NCBI GenBank assembly: GCA_948467675.1
Contig: CAOKFI010000013.1
Span: 1-58,682 of the forward strand
Direction: 5' to 3'
From: an uncultured Porphyromonadaceae bacterium
GTDB lineage: Bacteria; Bacteroidota; Bacteroidia; Bacteroidales; Muribaculaceae
DNA length: 58,682 nt
Shown: positions 7,736-17,158 of the stretch, piece by piece
Position numbering within the stretch: the stretch's first letter is position 1
Layout of the letters: each line of letters begins with the position of its first letter
Notes under the pieces: model-generated
What the model saw: the letters and a program-made list of their open reading frames with translations, nothing else
Database searches by the model: none
Told to the model about the DNA's origin: nothing
Position numbers and translations under genes: made by a program

Positions 7736-9448
7736 TTATTTGAGTGAATAAGTGTATGTCTGTTTGCCAAAATCCACAGTAAGGATATACGTATTTCCGA
7801 TTTCAAGATCATTATCGCCATCGAATCCTGTAGTCGCATCGGAATGTCCGAGTCTAAGCGTTCCGTTCCCACCACCGAAAAATAAGCTCCAGCTATTGTT
7901 GATAAGCACTTTAACACCCCACGGTGTATCTGCGGTTTTAACAAATTCCCCGGTAAATATTTCCGGATTGTCGGCCGACTGTACCATCTCATGTTCAGAC
8001 CAGTCGTCATTAAGACCGGTGAACGTGACCGCTTCTATTTTCGTCAACTCATAACTGAGATCTTTCATCCTGAAGTCCATCACATAAAGACCTGCTTCCG
8101 GAGCCGGGACATTACCGTCAGACTCCGCCAGCACAAGCGATCCAGACAGTCCTGTAGACCCTTCGGCTGCTTTATATGCCGGATTCCACTCCTGACCAGG
8201 ATATACACGGTACCCCCATTCGGAATCCACCCAATGCGCGCCACCGTAACACAATCCTGCTTCATCATAAAGAGTCAGGTAATCGTCGAATCCATCCCAT
8301 GTCACTACTCCGGACAGATAAAGATATTGAGAAGTCTCAGGTTCTGGAGCTGCCTCGCCTGCACCTACAGTCCACTGCAATGGATCCGACAGATCCAGCA
8401 CAAGTGTCGTTTCACCGGCAGGCATGGAAACAGTTATGGCGGTCGGCGCCTCTCCGAGCTGAAGACCGGCGGCATTCCCGAAGAACGCGACTGTCTGACT
8501 GATCGGATCGCCTGTATCAGTCGTTTCCTTATTATAAAGACCGGCGGCTCCCGATATAGTGATTCTGACATCGGAGGCTGTTGCAAGATTTACAGGCAAT
8601 GACCATTGATTGGTCTTTCTGTTGAATGTCATTTCGCCGGAAATATCTCCGCCTACAGCCAGATTATTTATGTACAAGGCGCTCCACCAGCCCTCTTTCG
8701 TATTTAGAGTGGTATAATAGCAGCCTGCGGGAGCGGGGAACCAGAAGTTCCAATGACTATCATCAGACGATGCGTAGAATGTCTTGCCGGACTCTCCGAG
8801 ATTGCCCCATACGACATTATTTGCCTCACGGAACCACCAGTTCTCCCAGCCGCTAACGCCCATGAAGCCCTGATAAATTCCATTTTCATCCGGCGACGCC
8901 AGAGTCATTGCCGTTTCACCCCAGCTACTGTCAAGAACCTTACCCAGAACAAGACTGATCCGGTATGTCTGCACCATTACCTGAAGCGGATTGGAATATG
9001 TCGGTTCGATATTTGCTGCCAGAGTCATGCGGACACGTATCCATAATGGGGTTTTCTGTCCAGCCACATACCCCATGCGTCCCAGAAGAGAATTAAACTC
9101 TTCACACAAGAACTGCCGGGAGGTAACACCTTTGTCTACCGCAATATCCATCGGCGAGGAAAAACTCTCATCGGCCGACAGTTGTATCGTCGTTTCCGCC
9201 GCATTTACAGGAGCCTGGAGATTATCGTCACTGAGCGACAGGCGACCGTCGCCACTCCAATAAACAGTCATAGCCAAAGCCTGCGGATTCGCGGGAGTGA
9301 GCACGATATCTCCGGTAGCTCCATTAAGCTGAACCTGATCAGCCGGCAACACATAAACCGGATCGATATCGCTGTCGCACGAAGCCAAAGTGGATGCCGC
9401 CAGGACTGTCGCCAATGCAGTCCAACGGATGTTATTCATGATTGTCAT
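7736..9448 (-). CDS. SusE/SusF-like surface glycan-binding lipoprotein
   Basis: This 570-residue lipoprotein follows susD and precedes the galactanase, the usual place for a surface glycan-binding protein. Its signal ends in a lipobox with Cys at LASCDSD, placing it on the outer membrane. The N-terminal region resembles a SusE-type immunoglobulin-like domain, with an acidic Asp-rich stretch just after the lipidated Cys. The rest is rich in Trp, Tyr and Gly within predicted beta structure, as in SusE/SusF carbohydrate-binding modules. It is only 6 bp from susD, so expression is coupled. A second in-frame ATG lies at 9439. Role by position is firm; ligand galactan is inferred. Confidence 0.82.
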   Translation of the reverse strand: MTIMNNIRWTALATVLAASTLASCDSDIDPVYVLPADQVQLNGATGDIVLTPANPQALAMTVYWSGDGRLSLSDDNLQAPVNAAETTIQLSADESFSSPMDIAVDKGVTSRQFLCEEFNSLLGRMGYVAGQKTPLWIRVRMTLAANIEPTYSNPLQVMVQTYRISLVLGKVLDSSWGETAMTLASPDENGIYQGFMGVSGWENWWFREANNVVWGNLGESGKTFYASSDDSHWNFWFPAPAGCYYTTLNTKEGWWSALYINNLAVGGDISGEMTFNRKTNQWSLPVNLATASDVRITISGAAGLYNKETTDTGDPISQTVAFFGNAAGLQLGEAPTAITVSMPAGETTLVLDLSDPLQWTVGAGEAAPEPETSQYLYLSGVVTWDGFDDYLTLYDEAGLCYGGAHWVDSEWGYRVYPGQEWNPAYKAAEGSTGLSGSLVLAESDGNVPAPEAGLYVMDFRMKDLSYELTKIEAVTFTGLNDDWSEHEMVQSADNPEIFTGEFVKTADTPWGVKVLINNSWSLFFGGGNGTLRLGHSDATTGFDGDNDLEIGNTYILTVDFGKQTYTYSLK

Positions 9449-9454
9449 ATCTTA

Positions 9455-11068
9455 TTAGTATTGTGGATTATGGAGATTAGGATTAGCTGTAAGATCGGTA
9501 TCCGGAATAGGATATATATTGAATTTGTCGTTAACCGCGCGCCCATTCAGGATGCCGCCTTTCCATTGCCACAAATATTTATCGGTAGTGAAATAGCCGA
9601 AACGGACAAGATCGGTACGCCGCACAGACTCCAGATACAATTCACGCGCACGTTCATCGAGAATGAAATCGAGTGTAAAGTCTGCATCTGAAATCATACC
9701 TGAAGGATCCTGGTTATATGCGCGCAGACGTATCTGGTTCACAAGCCCCAGAGCTTCTGTTCTCGATAGACCTGTTCCCCCTCTCAATTGAGCTTCCGCA
9801 GCCATAAGATACACGTCGGCAAGACGCAACAGCGGATAATCAGTCGAGCAACCGGTTGCGGCCGAATTGGATGCAGCTACTCCTTCATCGTTGAGATTTG
9901 AGAATTTCTCAAAGAAATAACCTTCAGACTGATTGTCGATCGGTCCTGTAAAATATTGGGCCTGCCCGTCGGTATAGAACATAGCCCTGGTGTCGGCCGA
10001 TGTCGTTAGATCACCAAATTTATCGACCATCTCTCCGCGGGCTCTGAACATGCCCCAGCCATTTGTCAGTCCGTATTTTGCCGGATCCTGAGTACTGGAA
10101 TTGCCACACGAGCCGCATACCAGATATGTACCGCCGCCCCATGTAACAGATGTAGTTGCGTCACAGACCATAGCAAACAATATCTCATGAGTGCGTTTAT
10201 GGTTATCGGCATTAAACAGTTTGGCATAATCCGGCTCCAGATAATAAGATGTATTATTGATCACTTGCTTGCATGCCTCGATACACTCCGTATAATATTG
10301 CGTATCCACACTGCCGCGATATACAGCGCTATTAAGGTAAAGACGGGCAAGCAGAGCCCATGCTACCGGTTTGCTTGCACGACCATATTCATTTGAATCA
10401 GGAAGCGATGCCGAAGAACCGCCGGCAACAAGATCTGTCAGTTCACGTTCAATAAAATCGAACAATCCGATCCCATCATAAGCTTCGGGAATATATCCTG
10501 ACACCGGAGTATTCTCATCGACATTCGGGCCCTGGCGATACAGATCGAGTACCATCCAATAACTGAATGCACGCATGAAACGGGCTTCCGCACAAAATGT
10601 TCTGATCTCGGACTGTTCCGCTGGTGTAAACTTAGACAGCTCATCATCACTGCAATGGCGTATGAATTCATTGCAAAGCGCAATATTGAAAAACAACCAG
10701 TAATAGGAGTCTGATACCCATGAATCCTTGGCATTCCAACTGATATACGTAAGATCTGTCAGGTTATTTCCTGAAAGCCATGTATTGGCCACTTCATCTG
10801 TGGCTGCTTCCTGAAGGTTGAAATATCCACGGGAAAAATCCTGTCCGTTAATTGTCGTCAGATCGCCATTATCACCGCCCTGCCCCTGTCCGGCAAGTAC
10901 ATACGAAGCATATATCTTGGCCAGTACACGTTTGTAGTTGGCTGCCTCGGCATATACATTCCTGAATGTGGTCTCCGCCACAGGCATCTGATCAAGATCA
11001 TCGGTACATGCGCCGAGCATAACGGCCATGCACATGAAGAATGTCTTTATAATATTATGTTTTTTCAT
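9455..11068 (-). CDS. SusD/RagB-family glycan-binding lipoprotein
   Basis: SusD homologue of 537 residues, the lid of the SusC transporter that captures oligosaccharides at the cell surface. The signal peptide ends at Cys21 (MLGAC). The N-terminal half is helical with TPR-like segments, and the C-terminal end has the family pattern with LADVYLMAAEAQLR and LDERARELYLES. It is 14 bp from susC upstream and 6 bp from the SusE-like gene downstream. The presumed ligand is beta-1,4-galactan, from the GH53 and GH2 neighbours. Confidence 0.95.
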   Translation of the reverse strand: MKKHNIIKTFFMCMAVMLGACTDDLDQMPVAETTFRNVYAEAANYKRVLAKIYASYVLAGQGQGGDNGDLTTINGQDFSRGYFNLQEAATDEVANTWLSGNNLTDLTYISWNAKDSWVSDSYYWLFFNIALCNEFIRHCSDDELSKFTPAEQSEIRTFCAEARFMRAFSYWMVLDLYRQGPNVDENTPVSGYIPEAYDGIGLFDFIERELTDLVAGGSSASLPDSNEYGRASKPVAWALLARLYLNSAVYRGSVDTQYYTECIEACKQVINNTSYYLEPDYAKLFNADNHKRTHEILFAMVCDATTSVTWGGGTYLVCGSCGNSSTQDPAKYGLTNGWGMFRARGEMVDKFGDLTTSADTRAMFYTDGQAQYFTGPIDNQSEGYFFEKFSNLNDEGVAASNSAATGCSTDYPLLRLADVYLMAAEAQLRGGTGLSRTEALGLVNQIRLRAYNQDPSGMISDADFTLDFILDERARELYLESVRRTDLVRFGYFTTDKYLWQWKGGILNGRAVNDKFNIYPIPDTDLTANPNLHNPQY

Positions 11069-11082
11069 GATTGTTCTGATAT

Positions 11083-14055
11083 TTAGAAGTTAAGACCGAT
11101 TGTAACGGAATAAGTACGTGGCCTTGGGTACACTGCCGTATCAACGCCGTTCGAACATTCCGGATCTACACCTTTGTATCTGGTCACGGTAAACACATTC
11201 TGTACCATGGCTGAAGCGTGAAGATTCAACCCCTTGTAGATTCGCCCGAAGTCATAAGTAAGCTGCAGGTTGTCCATCTTAAGGAATGAGGCATTCTCCA
11301 GATAATAATCACTCAAGAACTGCCGTTTCGTAAACCGGGTATCAAGAAAACTGCGGTTGAGATTGTTAAGCTGATAGTCGTTATAGCTCATTGTTTCCCA
11401 TGCTCCCGTATTCATAGCCATACCGTTGAATACATATCCTCCGATATTAGCCCTCAGAGAGGTGGACAGAGTCCATTTTTTATAGCGCAATGATGTAGAC
11501 AGACCGAGAATCCAATCCGGCGCAGGGGAATGGCAGTGATAGCGGTCGTTGCCGGTTATCTGCCCGTCCCCGTCAAGATCGGCATACAGACCTTCGATGG
11601 GACGTCCGGTCTCGGCATCATAAAGCTGCTTGTACAGATAGAACGAGTACGGTGCATAATCAGTCGAGAAAACCTGCATCTGATATGCGTCAATCCACGG
11701 ACCGACTTCTGTGTCGGGACTCGGCGCCCCCGGAGTCAGGGTAAGATTACGGATCCGGACCTGCTGCCATGCTGCATTGGCGCTGACAGTCCATGACCAG
11801 TCTTTGTGATCTATCACATGAGCAGTGACCGAAAGCTCCAGACCCTTTGAGTCAACATTTCCTACATTTTCAAGCATCAGTTTATCGAAATTCGTGCCTG
11901 CCGGAACCGGAACCGTTGCAAGCAGATTCTCTGTCTTACGGGTATAGTAGTCTGCCGAAAATGAGAACCTGTTGTCGAGAAACGCGAGATCAATACCGTA
12001 GTTCCATGACCTGGTTGTCTCCCACTTCAAATCAGGATTATATGCTTCCGGACGATATGTGTAAACAGGGTTCCCGCCAAACATATACTGAGCACCATCG
12101 AGACCTGGAGTATATACCGGAATATATCCGTAATTGGTTATGCCGTCCTGCTGACCTGTAACACCATACGATACACGTAGTTTCATATCATTCATGACAG
12201 AACGGACAGGCTCAAAGAAATTTTCTTTAGACACACGCCATGCAAGAGCCACCGACGGGAATGTGCCCCAGCGGTTGTCCTTGGAAAAACGTGAAGAACC
12301 GTCACGCCTCATAGTCGCAGTCAGAAGATAGCGGTCCATGAAAGTATAGTTTATACGTCCGTAATATGACAGCAACGAGTGACGCTGATCTGTTGCGGCC
12401 GACGATGACTGCTGAACTCCATCGACGTTAAGTATCGCATAGAACGGAGTCGTATAACGCCAATACTGATAATCATAACCTAACGTCACATCGAGATTCG
12501 AATTAATGGCGTTAAAGTCCCGATTATAATTAGCATAGATAGTCAGCAGGCGGTTATAATTTTTCTGAGGGCCATAGTCGTAGTCACGTCCGCCGGTGTT
12601 GTAATTTGAAAAAGCCTCCCGGGGTATGAACACATGGCCTGATCCTTTCGACCAGTCGTATCCGGCTGTAGCATGCAGCCTGAGACCTTTGACCCAACGA
12701 ATGTTCCAGTCGGCATCGATGTTACCGATAAAGCGGTATACATCGGACGTCGATTTATACTGTTCGAGTTGTCCAAGAGCATTGGGCAAAGCTCCTGTCA
12801 CTGGTATTCCGTTAGGATCCACAGCCTCATTAAACCCTCCGAATGTATTGTTGCCTGAATATACCGGAATCGTTGGATTCAGCGTGCAACCGCCCCATAT
12901 CGCTCCGGTTTCGGCAAAACGGTTATTGGAATATGTGCCCTTCGCACTTATGTTGAACCTAAGTTCATCACGAAAAAATGACGGGCTGAGATTAAGATTT
13001 CCTGTATATCTGCGGGCATTGTCTGTCTTGAGAATACCGTCCTGGCTGTAGGCTCCTGCCGATACACGGAACGGCAACCATGACAAGGCTCTGCCCGACA
13101 CGCTGAGATTATTGTCTGTTCCGAATGCCGTATGGTATATCTGATCGTTCCAATCGGTTCTGGCGTTTCCTATCAACGATTTTTGATGCTCTGTACCGTA
13201 TTGGTTGACCACTCCTATAAATTCGTCTGTGTTGAGCATATCTGAGGTTCTGGTTCGTGTTGCCAGAGAGTTTGTGGTCTGAAACGAAACTTTTACACCG
13301 TCGCCTGATCCTTTCTTGGTCGTTATGATTATGACACCGTTGGAAGCGCGAGATCCATAAATCGCTGTCGACGAAGCATCTTTCAGTACTGTCATGCTTT
13401 CGATATCGTTCGGATTGATCAGGCTGAGAAAATTGCCGCTACCGCTTATCGATCCTCCGACTTCCATAGGCACCCCGTCGAGAACTACCAAGGGATCGTT
13501 AGACGCATTGAGCGACGCACCGCCACGCACACGTATAGTCGATCCGGAAGTAGGTGAACCTCCACCGTTTACTATCTGTACACCGGCTATCTTACCGTTA
13601 ACCAGTTCCTCCGGAGAGGAAATCATGCCTTTATTAAAATCTTTCTCGCTTACTGAGGCTACAGATCCGGTAAGATCATCTTTCTTGCGCACACCGTAAC
13701 CGATTACTACCACTTCATCCATCACTGTGGAATTTGGGTTCATCTTAACATGCATCTTGTCTGAGACCGGCAATATCTGAGGATGATATCCGATATACGA
13801 GAACGACAAGTTCTCTGCTGTTGCCGGAACTGAAAGCGTAAAACAACCTTCGATATCTGTAGATATACCGGTCGAAGTTCCAGGGACCATGACAGTGACA
13901 CCCATTAACGGTTCGTCAAATTCATCTACAACAGTACCTGACACAGTCCGTGTCGTTGATTGTGCTCCGGCTGCCAATGGCAACATAAGTGCCATAAGCA
14001 AAGGCAAAAGATTGTATAATCTATATGCCCGGTGGCTCTCTGGTTTGGTTTTCAT
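11083..14055 (-). CDS. SusC/RagA-family TonB-linked outer membrane transporter
   Basis: This 990-residue TonB-dependent transporter imports oligosaccharides bound by SusD. After a signal peptide there is a carboxypeptidase-regulatory-like domain (starting near VSGTVVDEFDEP), a TonB box region, a plug with VVIGYGVRKKDDLTGSV and RVRGGASL, and a long beta-barrel ending in a terminal Phe (VTIGLNF). I chose ATG 14055 because the signal sequence begins there (MKTKPESHRAYRLY); the in-frame codon at 14148 would add 31 residues with no signal-like character. The promoter lies about 170 nt upstream. It is the first gene of the susC-susD-SusE-GH53-GH2 transcript. Confidence 0.95.
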   Translation of the reverse strand: MKTKPESHRAYRLYNLLPLLMALMLPLAAGAQSTTRTVSGTVVDEFDEPLMGVTVMVPGTSTGISTDIEGCFTLSVPATAENLSFSYIGYHPQILPVSDKMHVKMNPNSTVMDEVVVIGYGVRKKDDLTGSVASVSEKDFNKGMISSPEELVNGKIAGVQIVNGGGSPTSGSTIRVRGGASLNASNDPLVVLDGVPMEVGGSISGSGNFLSLINPNDIESMTVLKDASSTAIYGSRASNGVIIITTKKGSGDGVKVSFQTTNSLATRTRTSDMLNTDEFIGVVNQYGTEHQKSLIGNARTDWNDQIYHTAFGTDNNLSVSGRALSWLPFRVSAGAYSQDGILKTDNARRYTGNLNLSPSFFRDELRFNISAKGTYSNNRFAETGAIWGGCTLNPTIPVYSGNNTFGGFNEAVDPNGIPVTGALPNALGQLEQYKSTSDVYRFIGNIDADWNIRWVKGLRLHATAGYDWSKGSGHVFIPREAFSNYNTGGRDYDYGPQKNYNRLLTIYANYNRDFNAINSNLDVTLGYDYQYWRYTTPFYAILNVDGVQQSSSAATDQRHSLLSYYGRINYTFMDRYLLTATMRRDGSSRFSKDNRWGTFPSVALAWRVSKENFFEPVRSVMNDMKLRVSYGVTGQQDGITNYGYIPVYTPGLDGAQYMFGGNPVYTYRPEAYNPDLKWETTRSWNYGIDLAFLDNRFSFSADYYTRKTENLLATVPVPAGTNFDKLMLENVGNVDSKGLELSVTAHVIDHKDWSWTVSANAAWQQVRIRNLTLTPGAPSPDTEVGPWIDAYQMQVFSTDYAPYSFYLYKQLYDAETGRPIEGLYADLDGDGQITGNDRYHCHSPAPDWILGLSTSLRYKKWTLSTSLRANIGGYVFNGMAMNTGAWETMSYNDYQLNNLNRSFLDTRFTKRQFLSDYYLENASFLKMDNLQLTYDFGRIYKGLNLHASAMVQNVFTVTRYKGVDPECSNGVDTAVYPRPRTYSVTIGLNF

Positions 14056-14227
14056 TGTGTTTAGGATGGTTATTGATATAATTATGGTTCTAATCTCTGA
14101 TCGGATATGGCAGATCAGTAAGTAATACGTATCTGAAAAGATCGTCACCTACCGCTGACGACGAACACCGAAATCAATTGCTGAAATCTATGTTTCTCAC
14201 AGTCATACCGAGGTCGATCGGTAGATG

Positions 14228-14259
14228 CAAAATTATGACCGCTACCGCCAAACCACAAG
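14228..14259 (-). promoter_or_regulatory. susC promoter
   Basis: On the minus strand the -7 box TAATTTTG (14228-14235) is an exact consensus match, with CTTG (14256-14259) 20 bp upstream as the -33 box. Transcription would start near 14223, giving a leader of about 168 nt. The leader contains a small 6-bp inverted repeat (14097-14102 with 14113-14118). Confidence 0.65.
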
Positions 14260-14264
14260 AATAT

Positions 14265-14297
14265 ATCGGACATATTAGGATAAAAATCGGACAAATT
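14265..14297 (-). promoter_or_regulatory. Tandem direct repeats, probable regulator operator
   Basis: Two copies of a 12-mer lie at 14265-14276 and 14286-14297, differing at one base; on the minus strand they read AATATGTCCGAT and AATTTGTCCGAT. Their repeat distance is 21 bp, two helical turns, and the nearer copy ends 5 bp upstream of the susC -33 box. A third, weaker, inverted half-site (TGTCC) lies near 14304-14308. This layout fits binding of an AraC-family activator, presumably the product of the adjacent gene. The sites are seen; the binding is inferred. Confidence 0.6.
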
Positions 14298-14317
14298 CAC
14301 ACATGTCCAATTTTTTA

Positions 14318-17068
14318 TTATTCTTGATTATCAGCCTGTTCCATGTATTGTTTTGGAGTCATGCCCCATTGATTCTGAAAACATTTGGAAAAATATCCGG
14401 AAGAACTGAATCCTACACTATACATCACTTCCGAAACCGTCATCTTACGTTTTGCCAGCAGTGCAGCCGCACGGTTCATACGCTCACGACGGATATAATC
14501 GCCCGGAGAAAATTCAGTCTGTTTCTTGATCAGCCGGTACAGTTGCTTTTGCCCCATACCGAGTTTTTCAGCGATCATAGCAACAGACAGATCGGGATCG
14601 GCTATATTTTCCTCGACAAACCTCGACACCTCCGACATTTGCCGGTCATCGGCCGATATCACTTCAACGGGTTTCAACTGCGCTTTCTTTTCACGTCTGA
14701 GATCGCGTTGAAGAGATTCCACCGCCTTGGCACTGTTGCTCCTTTCGATATACATACGCCGGCGGGTATGCATATAAAGCCATACACCTCCTGCTATGGA
14801 TATCAACAACACGATATATACAATGAACGCCCACAATGTCAGATACCATGGAGTGGCAATCTCAATCAGCAGTTCACGTGCGACAGGCGCCTCTACAGAT
14901 CCTGATACCGGTCTTATCTGCAGCATATGACGGCCATGTGACATATTCGCCAGATCGATGCTATTGGTCCCCTCCGGCAGTCGGATCCACTTGTCATCAT
15001 CTCCGGCGAGACGATATTCCCATCGCTGACGCATTTGACGGCCATATTCAAAATCACTGAATTCCACGACGATATGATTCCGGTTGTGATCCAGAAATAT
15101 ATTTTTGACATCCCGGAGTTCTCCAGGCGAGCCATATCGTTCGCCATTTACCGTTATCGATGTGATAAGTACAGGCTTCTGATTGATATCAGCATCTGCA
15201 ATCTCCGGATTGACTTCAAGTATGCGGTCAACACCACCGAGCAAAACACGGCCTCTGTCCTTATCAAAATATACTGCAGAATATTCAGATGCCGGCAACG
15301 GCAGTCTCCGTGACACACCATTTACGATATCAATTACATAGACTCCCTCAGATGTAGAAAGCCATAATCCGCCTCCCACCTGCCCTACTGCGATAATATC
15401 GGCATTGCCGGCATCTGGCAGTTTATAAGGTAACGGGATTGTACCATCGGCAGCCAGACGACCTATTCCGCCTTGAAAACCACACCATACGTGTCCCATG
15501 TCATCTTTGAAAAGATATGTCGGAGATGTATCTATACTAAAATTCGAGACTTTTCCGGAACGGGCTTCGATACACGATATGGATTCGGATTTAAAATAAA
15601 TGCACCATACATTGCCGCTATCGTCGCAAACCATCTGGTGTATGAAGTTATTCGGCAGTCCGGTTGAAGCATCATAGCCTGACATTGTATTGAATTCAGT
15701 TTCGGGAGATGCCGCCAGAGAATCCCTATCTCCGATAAGAATACCGCCGAGATAACTGCCTACCCAAAGACGGCGGGCGGAATCCTCTATGACCGAATAT
15801 GCCCAATTGGCATTAAGCTGACTGCAACTATTATGCAACACATGGTTCTCGAACTGTCCGGTAAGCCTGTTGAATCGGTTTATACCGCCGTCCGTGGCTA
15901 TCCATAGATTGTCTGCCCCGTCTTCAAATATATCGCGTACACGGCTATGGCTTAACGGGTGTGACTCGTCTCCCGGCATATACCAGTCTGCTTTTCCATC
16001 GGATTTATACCGGATTATACCATGGTCACCTCCGAGCCAGAGGTCTCCGTCGCTACTCCGGAATATAGAATAAATCCGATTGCCTTCATCCCGTTCTGTA
16101 ATAGCCGATACCGGAATCGATTTATAGTCGCTATCGCGGTAGGCTACAGATATATTATAATCCGTACCTGCCCACACATTGTTACTACGATCCACGGCAA
16201 TTGCCCATACCCTGTTATTGGACAAAGACATCGGAGAGGATACAGTATGACGATACTGACGGATACCGTCACGGTCTATGGTATACATGCCGTTATCCGT
16301 GCCTACGATCATCGCTCCAGTATGATCCAAAGCGATAGCCTTCACTGAATTGCCCGGAAATTCAGCAATGCGTCTCGAGATCCCTGATGCACAGTCGAGA
16401 TCGATCAACGCTCCTTCAGTGCCGATATAGATATGATCTGACTTCCGGTCATAGCACAACGCATTGACAAACATATTGCGTTTCGCGTCATATCCTGCAA
16501 TACGGACAGGAAAGAATCTATCCGATGATACAGGTCTGAATGCGAGCCCATTGTATGTACCTACACAAATACCTCTCGGCGTACTGACTATGGAATAGAC
16601 GGTGTTGTGCGGCAATTGATCCGACAGATTAATCACAGTCGAATCTGATGTATTGTATTCAAACAACCCGGACAATGTTCCTACCAGCATGGAACTTCCG
16701 GAATTGACTATCGCCCTGACATCGCCCGGTATTCCGGATAGTGGATTCCCGTACCTGCCGGTAGCCATATCATAGACCAGAAGCCCGTTGTCAGTACCCA
16801 GCATGAGCGAATCATTACGCTGTACTATAGCATTTACATGTGTGTTTGAAATCGTATTGTCCTCGTAGGCTTTATGCATACGGAATCCGTCGTAATCATA
16901 CAACCCGAACTGAGTCCCGACCCATATTCCGCCACGTGAATCCTGCAAAAGAGAATACACCGTATGGCCGTTGCCGTCGGAACCGACAGTTTCAAACGTC
17001 AGCTCCTCCATTGCCACGGATGGCAACGCAACGACAATCAGAATAAACGCAATAATTACATTTCTCAT
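14318..17068 (-). CDS. Membrane-spanning AraC-type regulator with beta-propeller sensor, SusR-like
   Basis: This 916-residue regulator probably senses galactan fragments in the periplasm and activates the susC promoter. It has a signal segment (1-19), then many Reg_prop-type propeller repeats (patterns such as GGIWVGTQFGLYDYDG and NNVWAGTDYN), a Y_Y_Y-like domain ending near residue 735, one membrane span (about 743-767), a short charged helical linker, and an AraC DNA-binding domain (about 810-912) with the signature VGFSSSGYFSKCFQ. Unlike hybrid two-component systems with the same sensor, it has no histidine kinase and no receiver domain: only about 40 residues separate membrane span and DNA-binding domain. 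It must therefore work as a one-component system. Its gene lies directly upstream of the galactan locus. Confidence 0.9.
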   Translation of the reverse strand: MRNVIIAFILIVVALPSVAMEELTFETVGSDGNGHTVYSLLQDSRGGIWVGTQFGLYDYDGFRMHKAYEDNTISNTHVNAIVQRNDSLMLGTDNGLLVYDMATGRYGNPLSGIPGDVRAIVNSGSSMLVGTLSGLFEYNTSDSTVINLSDQLPHNTVYSIVSTPRGICVGTYNGLAFRPVSSDRFFPVRIAGYDAKRNMFVNALCYDRKSDHIYIGTEGALIDLDCASGISRRIAEFPGNSVKAIALDHTGAMIVGTDNGMYTIDRDGIRQYRHTVSSPMSLSNNRVWAIAVDRSNNVWAGTDYNISVAYRDSDYKSIPVSAITERDEGNRIYSIFRSSDGDLWLGGDHGIIRYKSDGKADWYMPGDESHPLSHSRVRDIFEDGADNLWIATDGGINRFNRLTGQFENHVLHNSCSQLNANWAYSVIEDSARRLWVGSYLGGILIGDRDSLAASPETEFNTMSGYDASTGLPNNFIHQMVCDDSGNVWCIYFKSESISCIEARSGKVSNFSIDTSPTYLFKDDMGHVWCGFQGGIGRLAADGTIPLPYKLPDAGNADIIAVGQVGGGLWLSTSEGVYVIDIVNGVSRRLPLPASEYSAVYFDKDRGRVLLGGVDRILEVNPEIADADINQKPVLITSITVNGERYGSPGELRDVKNIFLDHNRNHIVVEFSDFEYGRQMRQRWEYRLAGDDDKWIRLPEGTNSIDLANMSHGRHMLQIRPVSGSVEAPVARELLIEIATPWYLTLWAFIVYIVLLISIAGGVWLYMHTRRRMYIERSNSAKAVESLQRDLRREKKAQLKPVEVISADDRQMSEVSRFVEENIADPDLSVAMIAEKLGMGQKQLYRLIKKQTEFSPGDYIRRERMNRAAALLAKRKMTVSEVMYSVGFSSSGYFSKCFQNQWGMTPKQYMEQADNQE

Positions 17069-17076
17069 GGGAACGG

Positions 17077-17084
17077 CAAATATA
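17077..17084 (-). promoter_or_regulatory. Promoter -7 box of regulator gene
   Basis: On the minus strand this reads TATATTTG. Only 8 bases separate its last G from the regulator ATG at 17068, so the mRNA would have a leader of about 3 nt. No convincing -33 box was found. Confidence 0.4.
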
Positions 17085-17123
17085 ATAATTTATATCCATC
17101 TCTGCTCATACGTTTAGTTCCTA

Positions 17124-17154
17124 TTGATTATATTTTGAGTAATTAGTATTTTTG
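17124..17154 (+). promoter_or_regulatory. Promoter of DUF418 gene
   Basis: TATTTTTG at 17147-17154 matches the -7 box, with TTG at 17124-17126 20 bp upstream. The ATG at 17159 lies 4 bases after the box, so the start codon should coincide with the first transcribed base. Confidence 0.55.
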
Positions 17155-17158
17155 TAGC

